From Micromonospora alfalfae (lineage in GTDB: Bacteria; Actinomycetota; Actinomycetes; Mycobacteriales; Micromonosporaceae), in the NCBI RefSeq assembly GCF_022230925.1, contig NZ_JAKKFH010000009.1, forward strand, positions 62,001 to 126,000: 64,000 nt of DNA, in the 5' to 3' direction. Position 1 is the first letter of the stretch. The number at the start of each line of letters is the position of its first letter. The notes under the pieces were generated by a model, which ran no database searches, was not told the DNA's origin, and saw nothing but the letters and a program-made list of their open reading frames with translations. Below, piece by piece: positions 15,468-24,500 of this stretch. The translations under genes were made by a program, and so were the position numbers.

Positions 15468-15923
15468 ATGACGAACGCAGACCCGCACGCACCGCGTACG
15501 GTTGTGCCCATCGAACCTGCCCTCCTGATCGCCGAAGCCTTTGACCAGGCCCAGGTGACCGAGATTCGACACTCGGTCACCTCCTGCGCGCATGCCTCGG
15601 GTCTCAGCGGCCAACGGCTTGACGACTTCGTGCTCGCGATCAACGAATTGATCACCAACGCGGTGCGACACGGCGGTGGGCGCGGCTGGCTGCGGCTCTG
15701 GCGCGAGTCGGGTGCGCTGGTCTGCGAGGTCGCCGATCACGGGCACGGGATCACCCCGCAACGGCTGCGCGACCGCAGTCGGCCCGCCCCGGACACCGCC
15801 GGCGGCTGGGGTCTCTGGCTGGCCCGCGAGCTGACCGACGCGATGGAGGTCGCAACCGGCACCGCCGGCACCACAGTCCGCATCTCCACCGGCCTGACGA
15901 CCCGCAACCACACCCCCCGCTAA
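15468..15923 (+). CDS. HATPase-domain anti-sigma regulatory factor (RsbW-like)
   Basis: A 151-residue stand-alone GHKL ATPase. The N box reads INELITNAVRHGGG, G1 is DHGHGI and G2 is GGWGLWLARELTDAME. This is the RsbW/SpoIIAB type, which phosphorylates STAS antagonists or binds sigma factors. The STAS/ATPase fusion at 12087 is a plausible but unproven partner. The ATG at 15468 has only a weak GGGA upstream; an earlier ATG at 15447 would add seven residues. It is divergent from the histidine kinase gene, 119 bp away. Confidence 0.85.
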   Translation: MTNADPHAPRTVVPIEPALLIAEAFDQAQVTEIRHSVTSCAHASGLSGQRLDDFVLAINELITNAVRHGGGRGWLRLWRESGALVCEVADHGHGITPQRLRDRSRPAPDTAGGWGLWLARELTDAMEVATGTAGTTVRISTGLTTRNHTPR

Positions 15924-15955
15924 CCCCCCTCGCGCCGCCCCACCCCGCCCTTTCT

Positions 15956-16031
15956 GCGCGATCTTGCACTTACTGTCCCGACGAATCGTTCAGAACCACT
16001 CATACCGGCGACACGAACTGCAAGATCGCGC
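15956..16031. repeat. GATC-armed intergenic palindrome A (13-bp arms, 50-nt interior)
   Basis: Arms GCGCGATCTTGCA at 15956-15968 and its exact inverse at 16019-16031 enclose 50 nt. It lies between the 3' ends of two convergent genes (15923 and 16085). Palindromes with this arm are, as I recall, dispersed through Micromonosporaceae intergenic regions. A role as bidirectional terminator or mRNA-end structure is likely. Confidence 0.7.
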
Positions 16032-16084
16032 GGGGGCGGGGCGGGGCGGAGCGAGGGCGAGGGCGAGGGCGAGGGTAGGGCGGG

Positions 16085-17023
16085 TCAGGCGAAGAGGGCG
16101 GAGACGGATTCTCCGTTGTGGATTCGGCGCGTCGCCTCGGCCAGGGCGGGGGCCACCGACAGGACCTGCAACTTGGGGACCCGCTTGGCGGCCGGGATGG
16201 GCACCGTGTTGGTGCAGACGATCTCCAGGACGCCGTCCTGGTCGCTGAGCCGCTGCAACGCGTCGCCGGAGAAGAGGCCGTGCGTGCAGGCGAGCCGGAT
16301 CGACCGGACCTTCAGGCCGCGCAGATGCTCCATCAGCTCGACCACGGTGCTGCCCTTGGCGATCTCGTCGTCCAGCACTATGACATCCCGGTCGGTCACG
16401 TCGCCGATCACTGCGCTGATCTTGACCAGGTCGTCGCTGAACCGCTGCTTCGCCCCGGCCGCCACCGGCGTGCCGAGCAGCCGGGCGAAGGCCGCGGCCT
16501 CCTTGGCGTTGCCCAGGTCGGGCGAGACCACCACAGTGTTGCTGAGGTCGTAGCGCCGGAAGTGGGTGGCCAGCTCCCGCAGCGCGTGCAGGTGATCCAC
16601 CGGGACGCTGAAGAAGCCGTGCACCTGCGGCGAGTGCAGGGTCATCGCGAGCACCCGGTCTGCCCCGGCCGAGGTGAGCAGGTCAGCGACGAGCCGAGCG
16701 CCGATCGAGATCCGTGGCGCGTCCTTCTTGTCCGACCTGGCGTACGCGTAGTGCGGCAGCACCACAGTGATCCGGCCGGCGGAGGCGCCCCGGGCGGCGT
16801 CGATCATCAGTAGCAGCTCGACCAGGTGCTCCTGCACCGGCGGCACCAACGGCTGGATCAGGAAGACGTCCCGCTCCCGGCAGTTGGCCTGCAACTGGAC
16901 TTCCAGGCAGTCGTTCGCGAACCGGGAGACCCGCACCGGGTGCAGCGGCACCCCCAGGTGGGCGCAGATCTCGGCAGCCAGGTCGGGATGGGCGGTTCCA
17001 CTGAAAACTGCGATGTCGCGCAC
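16085..17023 (-). CDS. Ribose-phosphate pyrophosphokinase-like protein, divergent paralogue
   Basis: A 312-residue member of the PRPP synthetase family, two tandem phosphoribosyltransferase folds, which make PRPP from ribose-5-phosphate and ATP. Recognisable are FSGTAHPDLA, RFANDCLEVQ, LPHYAYARSDKKDAPRISIGARLVADLL and the second-domain loop VLDDEIAKGSTV. In canonical enzymes these last two are YYPYARQDKK and VDDMIDTGGT. So it is diverged from the housekeeping Prs, which in actinomycetes is usually next to glmU. The substrate may be the same or altered. The GTG start at 17023 is chosen for the match VRDIAVFSG; no strong ribosome binding site is visible. Confidence 0.87.
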   Translation of the reverse strand: MRDIAVFSGTAHPDLAAEICAHLGVPLHPVRVSRFANDCLEVQLQANCRERDVFLIQPLVPPVQEHLVELLLMIDAARGASAGRITVVLPHYAYARSDKKDAPRISIGARLVADLLTSAGADRVLAMTLHSPQVHGFFSVPVDHLHALRELATHFRRYDLSNTVVVSPDLGNAKEAAAFARLLGTPVAAGAKQRFSDDLVKISAVIGDVTDRDVIVLDDEIAKGSTVVELMEHLRGLKVRSIRLACTHGLFSGDALQRLSDQDGVLEIVCTNTVPIPAAKRVPKLQVLSVAPALAEATRRIHNGESVSALFA

Positions 17024-17125
17024 GTTCGCACATCGTAGGGGAAGTCGACGGCCGCCGACGGCGGCGGGCCGGAACCCGCAGTGAACGCCTGTCGCGCCGC
17101 ACCGCCGCCCGGGTACGGTGCTGCG

Positions 17126-18610
17126 GTGACCCCCCAGTACGTCGCCGCCATCGATCAGGGCACCACCTCCTCGCGGTGCATCGTCTTCGACTCCGCCGGA
17201 GACATCGTCGCCGTGGCCCAGCGTGAGCACCGGCAGATCTTCCCCCGACCGGGGTGGGTGGAGCACGACGCCGAGGAGATCTGGGACAACGTCGAGCAGG
17301 TGGTCGCCGAGGCGCTGCGGGCCGCCGGCACCGATGCGTCCGGGCTGGCCGCCGTCGGCATCACCAACCAACGGGAGACCACTGTCGTCTGGGACCGGGC
17401 CACCGGTCGCCCGGTGGCCAACGCCATCGTCTGGCAGGACACCCGGACCGGGCCGCTGCTGCGCGAGCTCGCGTCGGCGTACGGCGAGGAGCGGTTCCGG
17501 GCCCGCACGGGCCTGCCGTTGGCCACCTACTTCGCCGGGCCGAAGCTGCGCTGGCTGCTCGACGAGGTCGACGGCCTGCGCGAGCGCGCCGAGCGCGGCG
17601 AGGTGCTCTTCGGCACCATGGACAGCTGGCTGATCTGGAAGCTGACCGGCGAGCACGTCACCGATGTGACGAACGCCAGCCGGACCATGCTGATGGACCT
17701 CACGAGCCTGAACTGGGCCCCGGAGCTGCTGGACGCGATGGGTGTCCCGGCGGCCATGCTGCCGGAGATCCGCTGCTCCGCCGAGGTGTACGGCACGGCC
17801 GGCGGGGTGCTCGCCGGAGTGCCGGTGGCGAGTGCGCTCGGCGACCAGCAGGCCGCCCTGTTCGGGCAGACCTGCTTCCAGCCGGGTGAGGCGAAGTGCA
17901 CCTACGGCACCGGCAGCTTCCTGCTGCTCAACACCGGCGCCACAGCTGTCCCGTCGACGCACGGGCTGCTCACCACTGTCGCCTACCGGATCAAGGACCA
18001 ACCACCGGCGTACGCCCTCGAAGGCGCCATCGCGGTCACCGGCTCGCTGGTGCAGTGGTTGCGCGACAACCTCGGGTTGATCTCCACGGCCGCCGAGGTG
18101 GAGGAGTTGGCCCGAACCGTCGACGACAACGGCGGCTGCTACGTGGTGCCGGCGTTCTCGGGGCTGTTCGCCCCGCACTGGCGCAGTGACGCCCGCGGGG
18201 TGATCGCCGGGTTGACCGGCTACATCACCAAGGGGCACCTGGCGCGGGCGGTGCTGGAGGCGTCGGCGTGGCAGACCCGCGAGGTGGTCGACGCGATGGA
18301 CGCGGACTCGGACGTGGCGCTGCGCCGTCTCCGGGTGGACGGCGGGATGACCGCCAACGGCCTGCTCATGCAGTTTCTCGCCGACGTGCTCGACGTGCCG
18401 GTGGTCCGCTCCCGGATCACCGAGACCACCTGCCTGGGCGCGGCGTACGCGGCCGGTCTGGCGGTCGGCTTCTGGCCGGACCTGGCCACCCTGCGCGCGC
18501 AGTGGCGCTCCGACGCGCAGTGGGAGTCGACGATGGCACCGGAGCTACGCGATCAGGAGCTGCGCCAGTGGCGCAAGGCGGTGCAGCGCACCCTCGACTG
18601 GGTGGAGTGA
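17126..18610 (+). CDS. glpK: Glycerol kinase
   Basis: A 494-residue FGGY kinase phosphorylating glycerol to glycerol-3-phosphate. Motifs are [15 protein letters not shown] at the N-terminus, [12 protein letters not shown], the glycerol-binding [11 protein letters not shown] and [13 protein letters not shown], and the FGGY signature region [12 protein letters not shown] followed by [17 protein letters not shown]. Length and motifs are canonical. I chose GTG 17126 ([12 protein letters not shown]) because the ATP-binding strand begins right after it. No glpF or glpD neighbour is present. The gene is divergent from the PRPP synthetase gene. Confidence 0.96.
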   Translation: MTPQYVAAIDQGTTSSRCIVFDSAGDIVAVAQREHRQIFPRPGWVEHDAEEIWDNVEQVVAEALRAAGTDASGLAAVGITNQRETTVVWDRATGRPVANAIVWQDTRTGPLLRELASAYGEERFRARTGLPLATYFAGPKLRWLLDEVDGLRERAERGEVLFGTMDSWLIWKLTGEHVTDVTNASRTMLMDLTSLNWAPELLDAMGVPAAMLPEIRCSAEVYGTAGGVLAGVPVASALGDQQAALFGQTCFQPGEAKCTYGTGSFLLLNTGATAVPSTHGLLTTVAYRIKDQPPAYALEGAIAVTGSLVQWLRDNLGLISTAAEVEELARTVDDNGGCYVVPAFSGLFAPHWRSDARGVIAGLTGYITKGHLARAVLEASAWQTREVVDAMDADSDVALRRLRVDGGMTANGLLMQFLADVLDVPVVRSRITETTCLGAAYAAGLAVGFWPDLATLRAQWRSDAQWESTMAPELRDQELRQWRKAVQRTLDWVE

Positions 18611-18666
18611 CGCCGGCCCGGCGCCGGACGCCCACCCGTCCCGGCCATGCACCTACGTGCGCCTCC

Positions 18667-18733
18667 TTTGCTCTGCTTCAACGGACGCAACGGAAAGGGG
18701 CCGTGAGTGTTGCGCCGGTTGAAGCAGGGCAAA
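18667..18733. repeat. Intergenic palindrome D (25-bp arms, 17-nt interior)
   Basis: Arms 18667-18691 and 18709-18733 pair over 25 bp with three mismatches. The element lies between the convergent glpK (ends 18610) and purC (ends 18781). It differs in sequence from the GATC-armed elements. It can fold on either strand and probably terminates both genes. Confidence 0.7.
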
Positions 18734-18780
18734 GGGCGCGCGCAGCGCGGTGCTGACCCGGTGGATCGCTGGCGGCCCGC

Positions 18781-19614
18781 TCAGCTCCAGCGGTTGCCGG
18801 TGAGCTTCTCGTAGACGTCGACGTAGCGGGCCCGGGTCGCCTCGACGACCTCGACGGGCACGTCCGGTGCCGGCTCCTGCTTGTTCCATCCGCTGCCGGT
18901 GGCCCAGTCCCGCACGTACTGCTTGTCGTAGGAGAACTGCACCCGCCCCGGCTGGTACGACTCGGCGGGCCAGAACCGTGACGAGTCGGAGGTGAGCAGC
19001 TCGTCGGCGAGGACCAGGGTGCCGTCCGGCGCCCAACCCAGCTCGATCTTGGTGTCGGCGATCAGGATTCCCCGGTCGGCGGCCAGCTCGGCACCGCGCC
19101 GGTAGACGTCGAGGGTGATCTGCCGCAGCCGCTCGGCGGTGGCCTGGCCCACCTTGGCCACCACGTCGTCGTACGTGATGGGCTCGTCGTGCTCGCCGGC
19201 CGGCGCCTTGCTCGACGGCGTGAAGATCGGCTCGGGCAGGATCGACGCCTCACCGAGCCCGCGGGGCAGCGGCACGCCGGAGACCGCGCCGGTCTGCTCG
19301 TACTCCCGCAGGCCGCCGCCGGTCAGGTAACCGCGGGCGACGCATTCGACCGGGACCATGTCCAGCCGCTGGCAGCGGATTGCCCGCCCGGCGAACTCGG
19401 CGGGCACGTCGGTGGCCGAGATGACGTGGTTCGGCACCAGGTCGGCGAGCTGCTCGAACCACCAGAGCGAGAGCGCGGTGAGCAGGCGACCCTTGTCCGG
19501 GATCGGCGTCGGCAGCGCCACGTCGTAGATCGAGATGCGATCCGAGGCCACCAGGATCAGGTCGTCGCCGTCGGCGTAGACGTCCCGGACCTTGCCCGAG
19601 TGCAGAAGTTCCAC
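18781..19614 (-). CDS. purC: Phosphoribosylaminoimidazole-succinocarboxamide synthase
   Basis: A 277-residue SAICAR synthetase of purine biosynthesis (CAIR plus aspartate plus ATP). Signatures are LHSGKVRDVY at the start, ISIYDVALPTPIPDKG, VECVARGYLTG, PIFTPSSKAPAGEHDEPI and LADTKIELGWAPDG followed by LADELLTSDSSRFW. The GTG start at 19614 places VELLHSGKVRD at the N-terminus as expected; a start further upstream would add unrelated residues. Other pur genes are not in the window. It shares its upstream region with the divergent sugar-binding protein gene. Confidence 0.96.
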   Translation of the reverse strand: MELLHSGKVRDVYADGDDLILVASDRISIYDVALPTPIPDKGRLLTALSLWWFEQLADLVPNHVISATDVPAEFAGRAIRCQRLDMVPVECVARGYLTGGGLREYEQTGAVSGVPLPRGLGEASILPEPIFTPSSKAPAGEHDEPITYDDVVAKVGQATAERLRQITLDVYRRGAELAADRGILIADTKIELGWAPDGTLVLADELLTSDSSRFWPAESYQPGRVQFSYDKQYVRDWATGSGWNKQEPAPDVPVEVVEATRARYVDVYEKLTGNRWS

Positions 19615-19751
19615 GCGCCCTAGTACACCACGCGAGATGGGAGGGCCTGATTCGACCACCCGGCCGAGGGTGACCGGACGGACGTTGACACCTTCGTGCG
19701 CTGCCTGCGTGAATGGTCCGACCGCCACCGCCGTAGGTCCAGGAGAGCGCC

Positions 19752-21107
19752 GTGCCCGTTGTTCGACCCCCGATCGACCGCCTCGGCGCGGACCCGGGCC
19801 GACGCCGACTGCTCGGCGCGTTGCTCGGCGCGCCTCTGCTCGCGTCCGGCGGGTTGGCGGGGTGCAGCGACGGCGCCGCCACCTCGACCCAGGACGGGCC
19901 CGTCGAGCTGTCGGTCTTCTGGTGGGGTGGCGCCAAGCGGGCCGAGCTCACCGAGAAGGCGCTGCGGCTCTACTCGCATCGCAACCCCCGGGTCACCTTC
20001 CGGGTCACCTGGCAGGGCGCCGAAGGTTACTACGACCGGCTGGCCACCCAGGCGGGCGGCGGGAACGTACCGGACCTGATCCAGATCGACGACGCCATGC
20101 TGACCGAGTACACCCAACGTCAGGTCATCCTCGATCTCACCGACCACCACCTGGATCTTCGGGGCCTGCCGGAGGGTCTGATCCGCTACGGCACCGTGGA
20201 GGGGCGGACGATGGCGGTGGCCGCCGGACAGACCCACGCGGTGGTGGTGTTCAACCGGGACCTGCTGCGGGAGCTGGAGATGCCGGAGCCCCGCGCCGGG
20301 ATGACCTGGGCCGACTACATCTCCTGGGCCACGCAGGTCACCGAGGCCAGCGACCGCCGGGTGGCCGGCACCATGGACGGGTCGGGCGACTACCGGGCGC
20401 TCTGGCTCTGGTTGCGGTCGCAGGGCGGCGAGTTCTACCGGGGCAACCAGCTCGGCTTCGGCGCCGACGAGCTGATTGCCTGGTTCGAGTTGTGGCAGCG
20501 GGCTCGCCGGGGCCGAGCCACGCCGAGCGCGGCCCTGGTCGAGCAGGCCGACAGCGGCGAGCCGGCCCGGCAACTCGTGGTGAACGGGGTGACGGCGGCG
20601 TCCTTCGCCTGGTCGCACCAGCTGCCGGAGCTGCAACGACTCACCGAGTCCGAGTTGGGCATTGTCGGCTTACCCGGCCCGACGGGGGCTCAGTGGGCGC
20701 GAGCGTCGATGTACTGGGCGGCGTTCCGGGGCACCCGCCACCCGGCCGCGGTCGCCGACGTGATCAACTTTTTGACCACCAATGGTGAGGTCGGCGCCGT
20801 TCTCGGCCACGAACGTGGACTGAACGCCAGCGCCGCGGTCCGCCGCTACACCGAGGGCAGCATCACCGACCCGGCCCAGCGACGTGCGGCCGAGTTCGGC
20901 GCCAGCATCGCCGACCTGCTCGGACCGGCGCCGGCGCCGCCGCCCCAGGGGCACGCCAAGGTACGCACCCTGCTGGTCACCGCCGCCGAGCGCATCCGCG
21001 TCAAGCGCGATGGCACCCGCGAGGCCACCGCGCGCTTCCTGTCCCAGGCCATCGCGGCCCTCGCGGCTGGGAGCACCGGCGGCCAGCCCGGAGCCGGCCG
21101 CTGGTGA
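19752..21107 (+). CDS. Orphan extracellular sugar-binding lipoprotein (ABC type)
   Basis: A 451-residue family-1 extracellular solute-binding protein. The N-terminus carries a twin-arginine-like start (GRRRLLGALLGAP) and the lipobox LAGC with lipidated Cys38. The mature part has the binding-protein features VFWWGGAKRAELTEKAL, DLIQIDDAMLTEYTQR and WASMYWAAF-like sequence. A Pro-rich segment (PAPAPPPQG) lies near the C-terminus. No permease or ATPase genes adjoin it, so it must use transporters encoded elsewhere or act as a sensor. The ATG at 19752 has GGAG about 9 nt upstream. Confidence 0.88.
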   Translation: MPVVRPPIDRLGADPGRRRLLGALLGAPLLASGGLAGCSDGAATSTQDGPVELSVFWWGGAKRAELTEKALRLYSHRNPRVTFRVTWQGAEGYYDRLATQAGGGNVPDLIQIDDAMLTEYTQRQVILDLTDHHLDLRGLPEGLIRYGTVEGRTMAVAAGQTHAVVVFNRDLLRELEMPEPRAGMTWADYISWATQVTEASDRRVAGTMDGSGDYRALWLWLRSQGGEFYRGNQLGFGADELIAWFELWQRARRGRATPSAALVEQADSGEPARQLVVNGVTAASFAWSHQLPELQRLTESELGIVGLPGPTGAQWARASMYWAAFRGTRHPAAVADVINFLTTNGEVGAVLGHERGLNASAAVRRYTEGSITDPAQRRAAEFGASIADLLGPAPAPPPQGHAKVRTLLVTAAERIRVKRDGTREATARFLSQAIAALAAGSTGGQPGAGRW

Positions 21108-21129
21108 CCCGCCGGCGCCTCGGGCCCGG

Positions 21130-21378
21130 TCAGCGCGGCGGGCCACCTCGCCGGTTGCGCATCAGCCGCAGCACCAGGAACACGACGATCGCGACGACCA
21201 CCAGGCAGCAGAGCAGCGGGAGCACCCCGAAGCCGCTGCGGCCTCGCCGCCGGGCGGCCTCCACCACGAGTTCGCCGGTGCCCGTGGACGCCCAGGCCGC
21301 GACGGGCACGAAGACCGCCAGTACGACCGCACCGAAGACCGCGCTCAGGCGGCCCCACCACTTACCGAATGAAGACAT
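21130..21378 (-). CDS. Small membrane protein of unknown function
   Basis: An 82-residue protein with two hydrophobic segments: about residues 8-28 (LSAVFGAVVLAVFVPVAAWA), resembling a signal peptide ending AWA-S, and about 52-72 (LPLLCCLVVVAIVVFLVLRL), followed by basic MRNRRGG. It therefore has a short extracytoplasmic loop and one or two membrane passes. I chose ATG 21378 for the upstream GAGGAT; a longer start at 21423 is possible. It is convergent with the sugar-binding protein gene. I do not recognise a family. Confidence 0.65.
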   Translation of the reverse strand: MSSFGKWWGRLSAVFGAVVLAVFVPVAAWASTGTGELVVEAARRRGRSGFGVLPLLCCLVVVAIVVFLVLRLMRNRRGGPPR

Positions 21379-21541
21379 GTGCCCATCCTCGCCGAAGGGC
21401 GCAACCTCGGCACGTCGGTCCACGCCGAATCACGGGACCGGATGGTCCGGAAGCTCTCCGGCCGACGCGCAACGCGCTCGCAACGTCCCGGCAAAGATGA
21501 TGATCTTTACATGAATCTCTCGAGGTGATCGGATTCGCCTC

Positions 21542-24500
21542 ATGCCCAACTCTGTAGACAGTGCGCGGATCTCTCGCACCCGAAGATCTGCGGCGGCAGC
21601 GGTAGGCGTCACAATCGTCGCCGCTCTCCTCACCCCCACGGCGGCGCACGGCGCCCCACCGCCCCCACCGCCGCCGACGGGACCCGCCCCGAGCGGCAAC
21701 GCGGACCGCGCACCCGTCACTGTCACACTGATCACCGGCGACCGGGTGACGGTGACCCCGGGCGTCCACGACGCAACCCCCTCGGTGGACGTCAAGCGCG
21801 CCCCGGGCGCCACCGGCGCCGTACGCGTCTCCACTGAGGGTCGGGACACCTACGTGTACCCGGACGAGGCGTTGCCGTACCTCGCCACCGGTCGACTCGA
21901 CAAGCAACTGTTCGACGTCACCCAGCTCATCGCCCAGGGCTACGACGACGCCCGTACCGCCGAACTCCCCCTGATCGTCACCCGCACGGCGGGCGCGGCG
22001 AAGCTCAGGGCCGGCACCACGCTGCCGGGCGCGCAGACCACGCTGGAGCTTCCCTCCGTCAGTGGTGAGGCGATCCGCACCCGCCGATCGCAGGCCGCGG
22101 ACTTCTGGTCGGCCCTCACCCATGGACAGTCGACGACCGGCCGCAGCGCTGCCACCCCGGCACCCTCCTTCGCGGCCGGCATCGACAAGGTGTGGCTCGA
22201 CGGCAAGGCGAAGGCCGCCCTGGCCGACACCACCGCCCAGATCGGCGCGCCCGCCGCGTGGGCCGCGGGTGGCACCGGCAGCGGTGTCCGGGTCGCCGTC
22301 CTGGACAGCGGGGTGGACACCACCCACCCGGATCTCGCCGATCAGGTGGTGGCCTCCCGGAGCTTCATCCCCGGTCAGGACGTGATCGACCGCAACGGGC
22401 ACGGCACTCACACCGCGTCCACAGTCGCCGGGACGGGCGCCGCCTCCGGCGGCAGGGAACGGGGTGTGGCCCCCGACGCCGACCTGGTGATCGGCAAGGT
22501 CCTCGACGAGTACGGCAGCGGGTCCATCTCGGGGATCATCGCGGGCATGGAGTGGGCTGCGCGGGCCGAACACGCCAAAGTGATCAACATGAGCCTCGGC
22601 GTAAGCGCGTGGCACACCCAGGACGACCCGCTGAGCCAGGCCGTCAACCAGTTGACCGCCGAGACGGGCGCCCTCTTCGTCGTGGCCGCCGGCAACAGCG
22701 GACCAGACCCGTACACGCTCGGTGCGCCCGGTACCGCTGACGCCGCGCTGACAATCGGCGCGGTGGACACCTCCGACCACCTGGCGGGCTTCTCCAGCGT
22801 CGGGCCCCGGATGAACGACGAGGCCCTCAAGCCCGACATGACCGCTCCCGGGGTGGACGTGCTGGCGGCACGCTCGCAGCACATCTCCTGGGGTGAGGGC
22901 TACTACTACGTCGACAGTGGCACCTCGATGGCAGCGCCGCACGTCGCCGGGGCGGCCGCCCTGCTGGTGCAGAAGCACCCGACCTGGAGCGCGCGGCAGA
23001 TCAAGGACGCGCTGATGAGCACCAGCGCCCGTACGCCCGACTACGACGCCTACCAGGCCGGTAGCGGTCGGTTGAACGTCGCCGCCGCCTACCACCAGGA
23101 CCAGGTCATCGCGTCCGGGTCGGTGGACGCCGGGCTCGTCGGCTGGGGCACCGCACCACAGCCGATCAAGCGGACGATCACCTACACGAACACCACTGAC
23201 AGCCCGATCGCGGTGGAGCTCTCCGTCGACCACGGCACCGCCCCCGCGCAGACGTTCACGGCAACCGCCGACCGTGTCACGGTGCCCGCTCGGGCGAGCG
23301 CGACGGTCGACGTCGTGGTGGCCCCGGCCGGCCTTCCCGCCGGCAGGTACTCCGCCCAGGTCACGGCCCGCTTCGCCGCCGGCGAGGTGCACACGGCCGT
23401 CGGGGTCGCCGTCGAGTCCAAGAAGTACGACCTCACCATCCACCTGAAGGACCGCGCCGGCCGGCCCATGAGCGGCGAGGTCGAGGTCGTCAACGCCGAG
23501 ACGGGCTCCGCCTTCATGTGGGTACCGGACGGAAAGCTCACCGCCCGCCTGGCGCCCGGCTCCTACACAGTCGTCACGGGGGCGGACGTGGAGGGTCTGC
23601 ACGGGCCCCACTCTCTCGGACTCGCGATGCTGACGGCCCCCGAGGTCGACCTGACCACCAACCGGGTCGTGGAACTCGACGCGGCACGGGCCCGCCAGGT
23701 GAAGGTGGCGACTCCCCAGCCGACCGCCGTCGTCAACAGCAGAATCGACGTCTACCGCTCCTTCACCTCGAGCGAGCCGACACCCACCGACTGGAGCGCA
23801 CTGCGCGAGACGTTCTGGCCGGGCGCCGCCTACGACAGCCTGTGGGCCCTGCCGACCAGTGGCAAGGTGCGCAAGGGGAGCTTCGTCTTCACCACCCGGA
23901 TCCGTGCCGAGCAGACGCCGCTGGCGATCAGCTACCACGGTCGGCACCTCAGCGCCCCGCTCGCGCAGCCCGGTGCCCTGCCGCTGCCCGACGGCACCTC
24001 ACGCCTGGACGCCGTCTTCGCGGGAGCCGGCGGCGACGCCGACTACGCCGGTGTCTCCGCCCGCGGCAGGGCAGTGGTCGTCCGCAGCAACGAATCGGTG
24101 CCTCCCACGGACCAGGCAGCGGCGGCGCACACCGCCGGTGCGGCGATGCTCGTCGTGGTCAACGACCGCGCGGGCCGTAAGAGCGACTGGTACGGCAACC
24201 CCGACGCCGTGACGACCGGACCGGTCCCGGTGGCCTCGGTGACCATGGACGAGGGCGAGGCGTTGATCCAGAAGATCAGCGCTGCCGGCCGCACGCCGCT
24301 ACGACTGGTCGTCGTCGCCCACCCCAGGGCGAAGTACCTGTACGACCTGGTGGACTACCACAGTGGCGGGGTGCCGAAGGACCCGTCCGCCAAGACCGAC
24401 CCGCGCAACCTCGCCCGGATCGATCTCACCTTCTCCCCGCCCCCGGGGAAGCAGTCCAGCGAGACCCGGATGGACTTCCCGCCGTACGAGTACGGGGCGG

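Noticed and set aside
21362..23947. An 861-codon open frame antisense to the subtilase gene.
   Set aside because: High GC content keeps antisense frames open; codon positions, His/Arg-rich composition and lack of domain motifs show it is a shadow of the protease gene.
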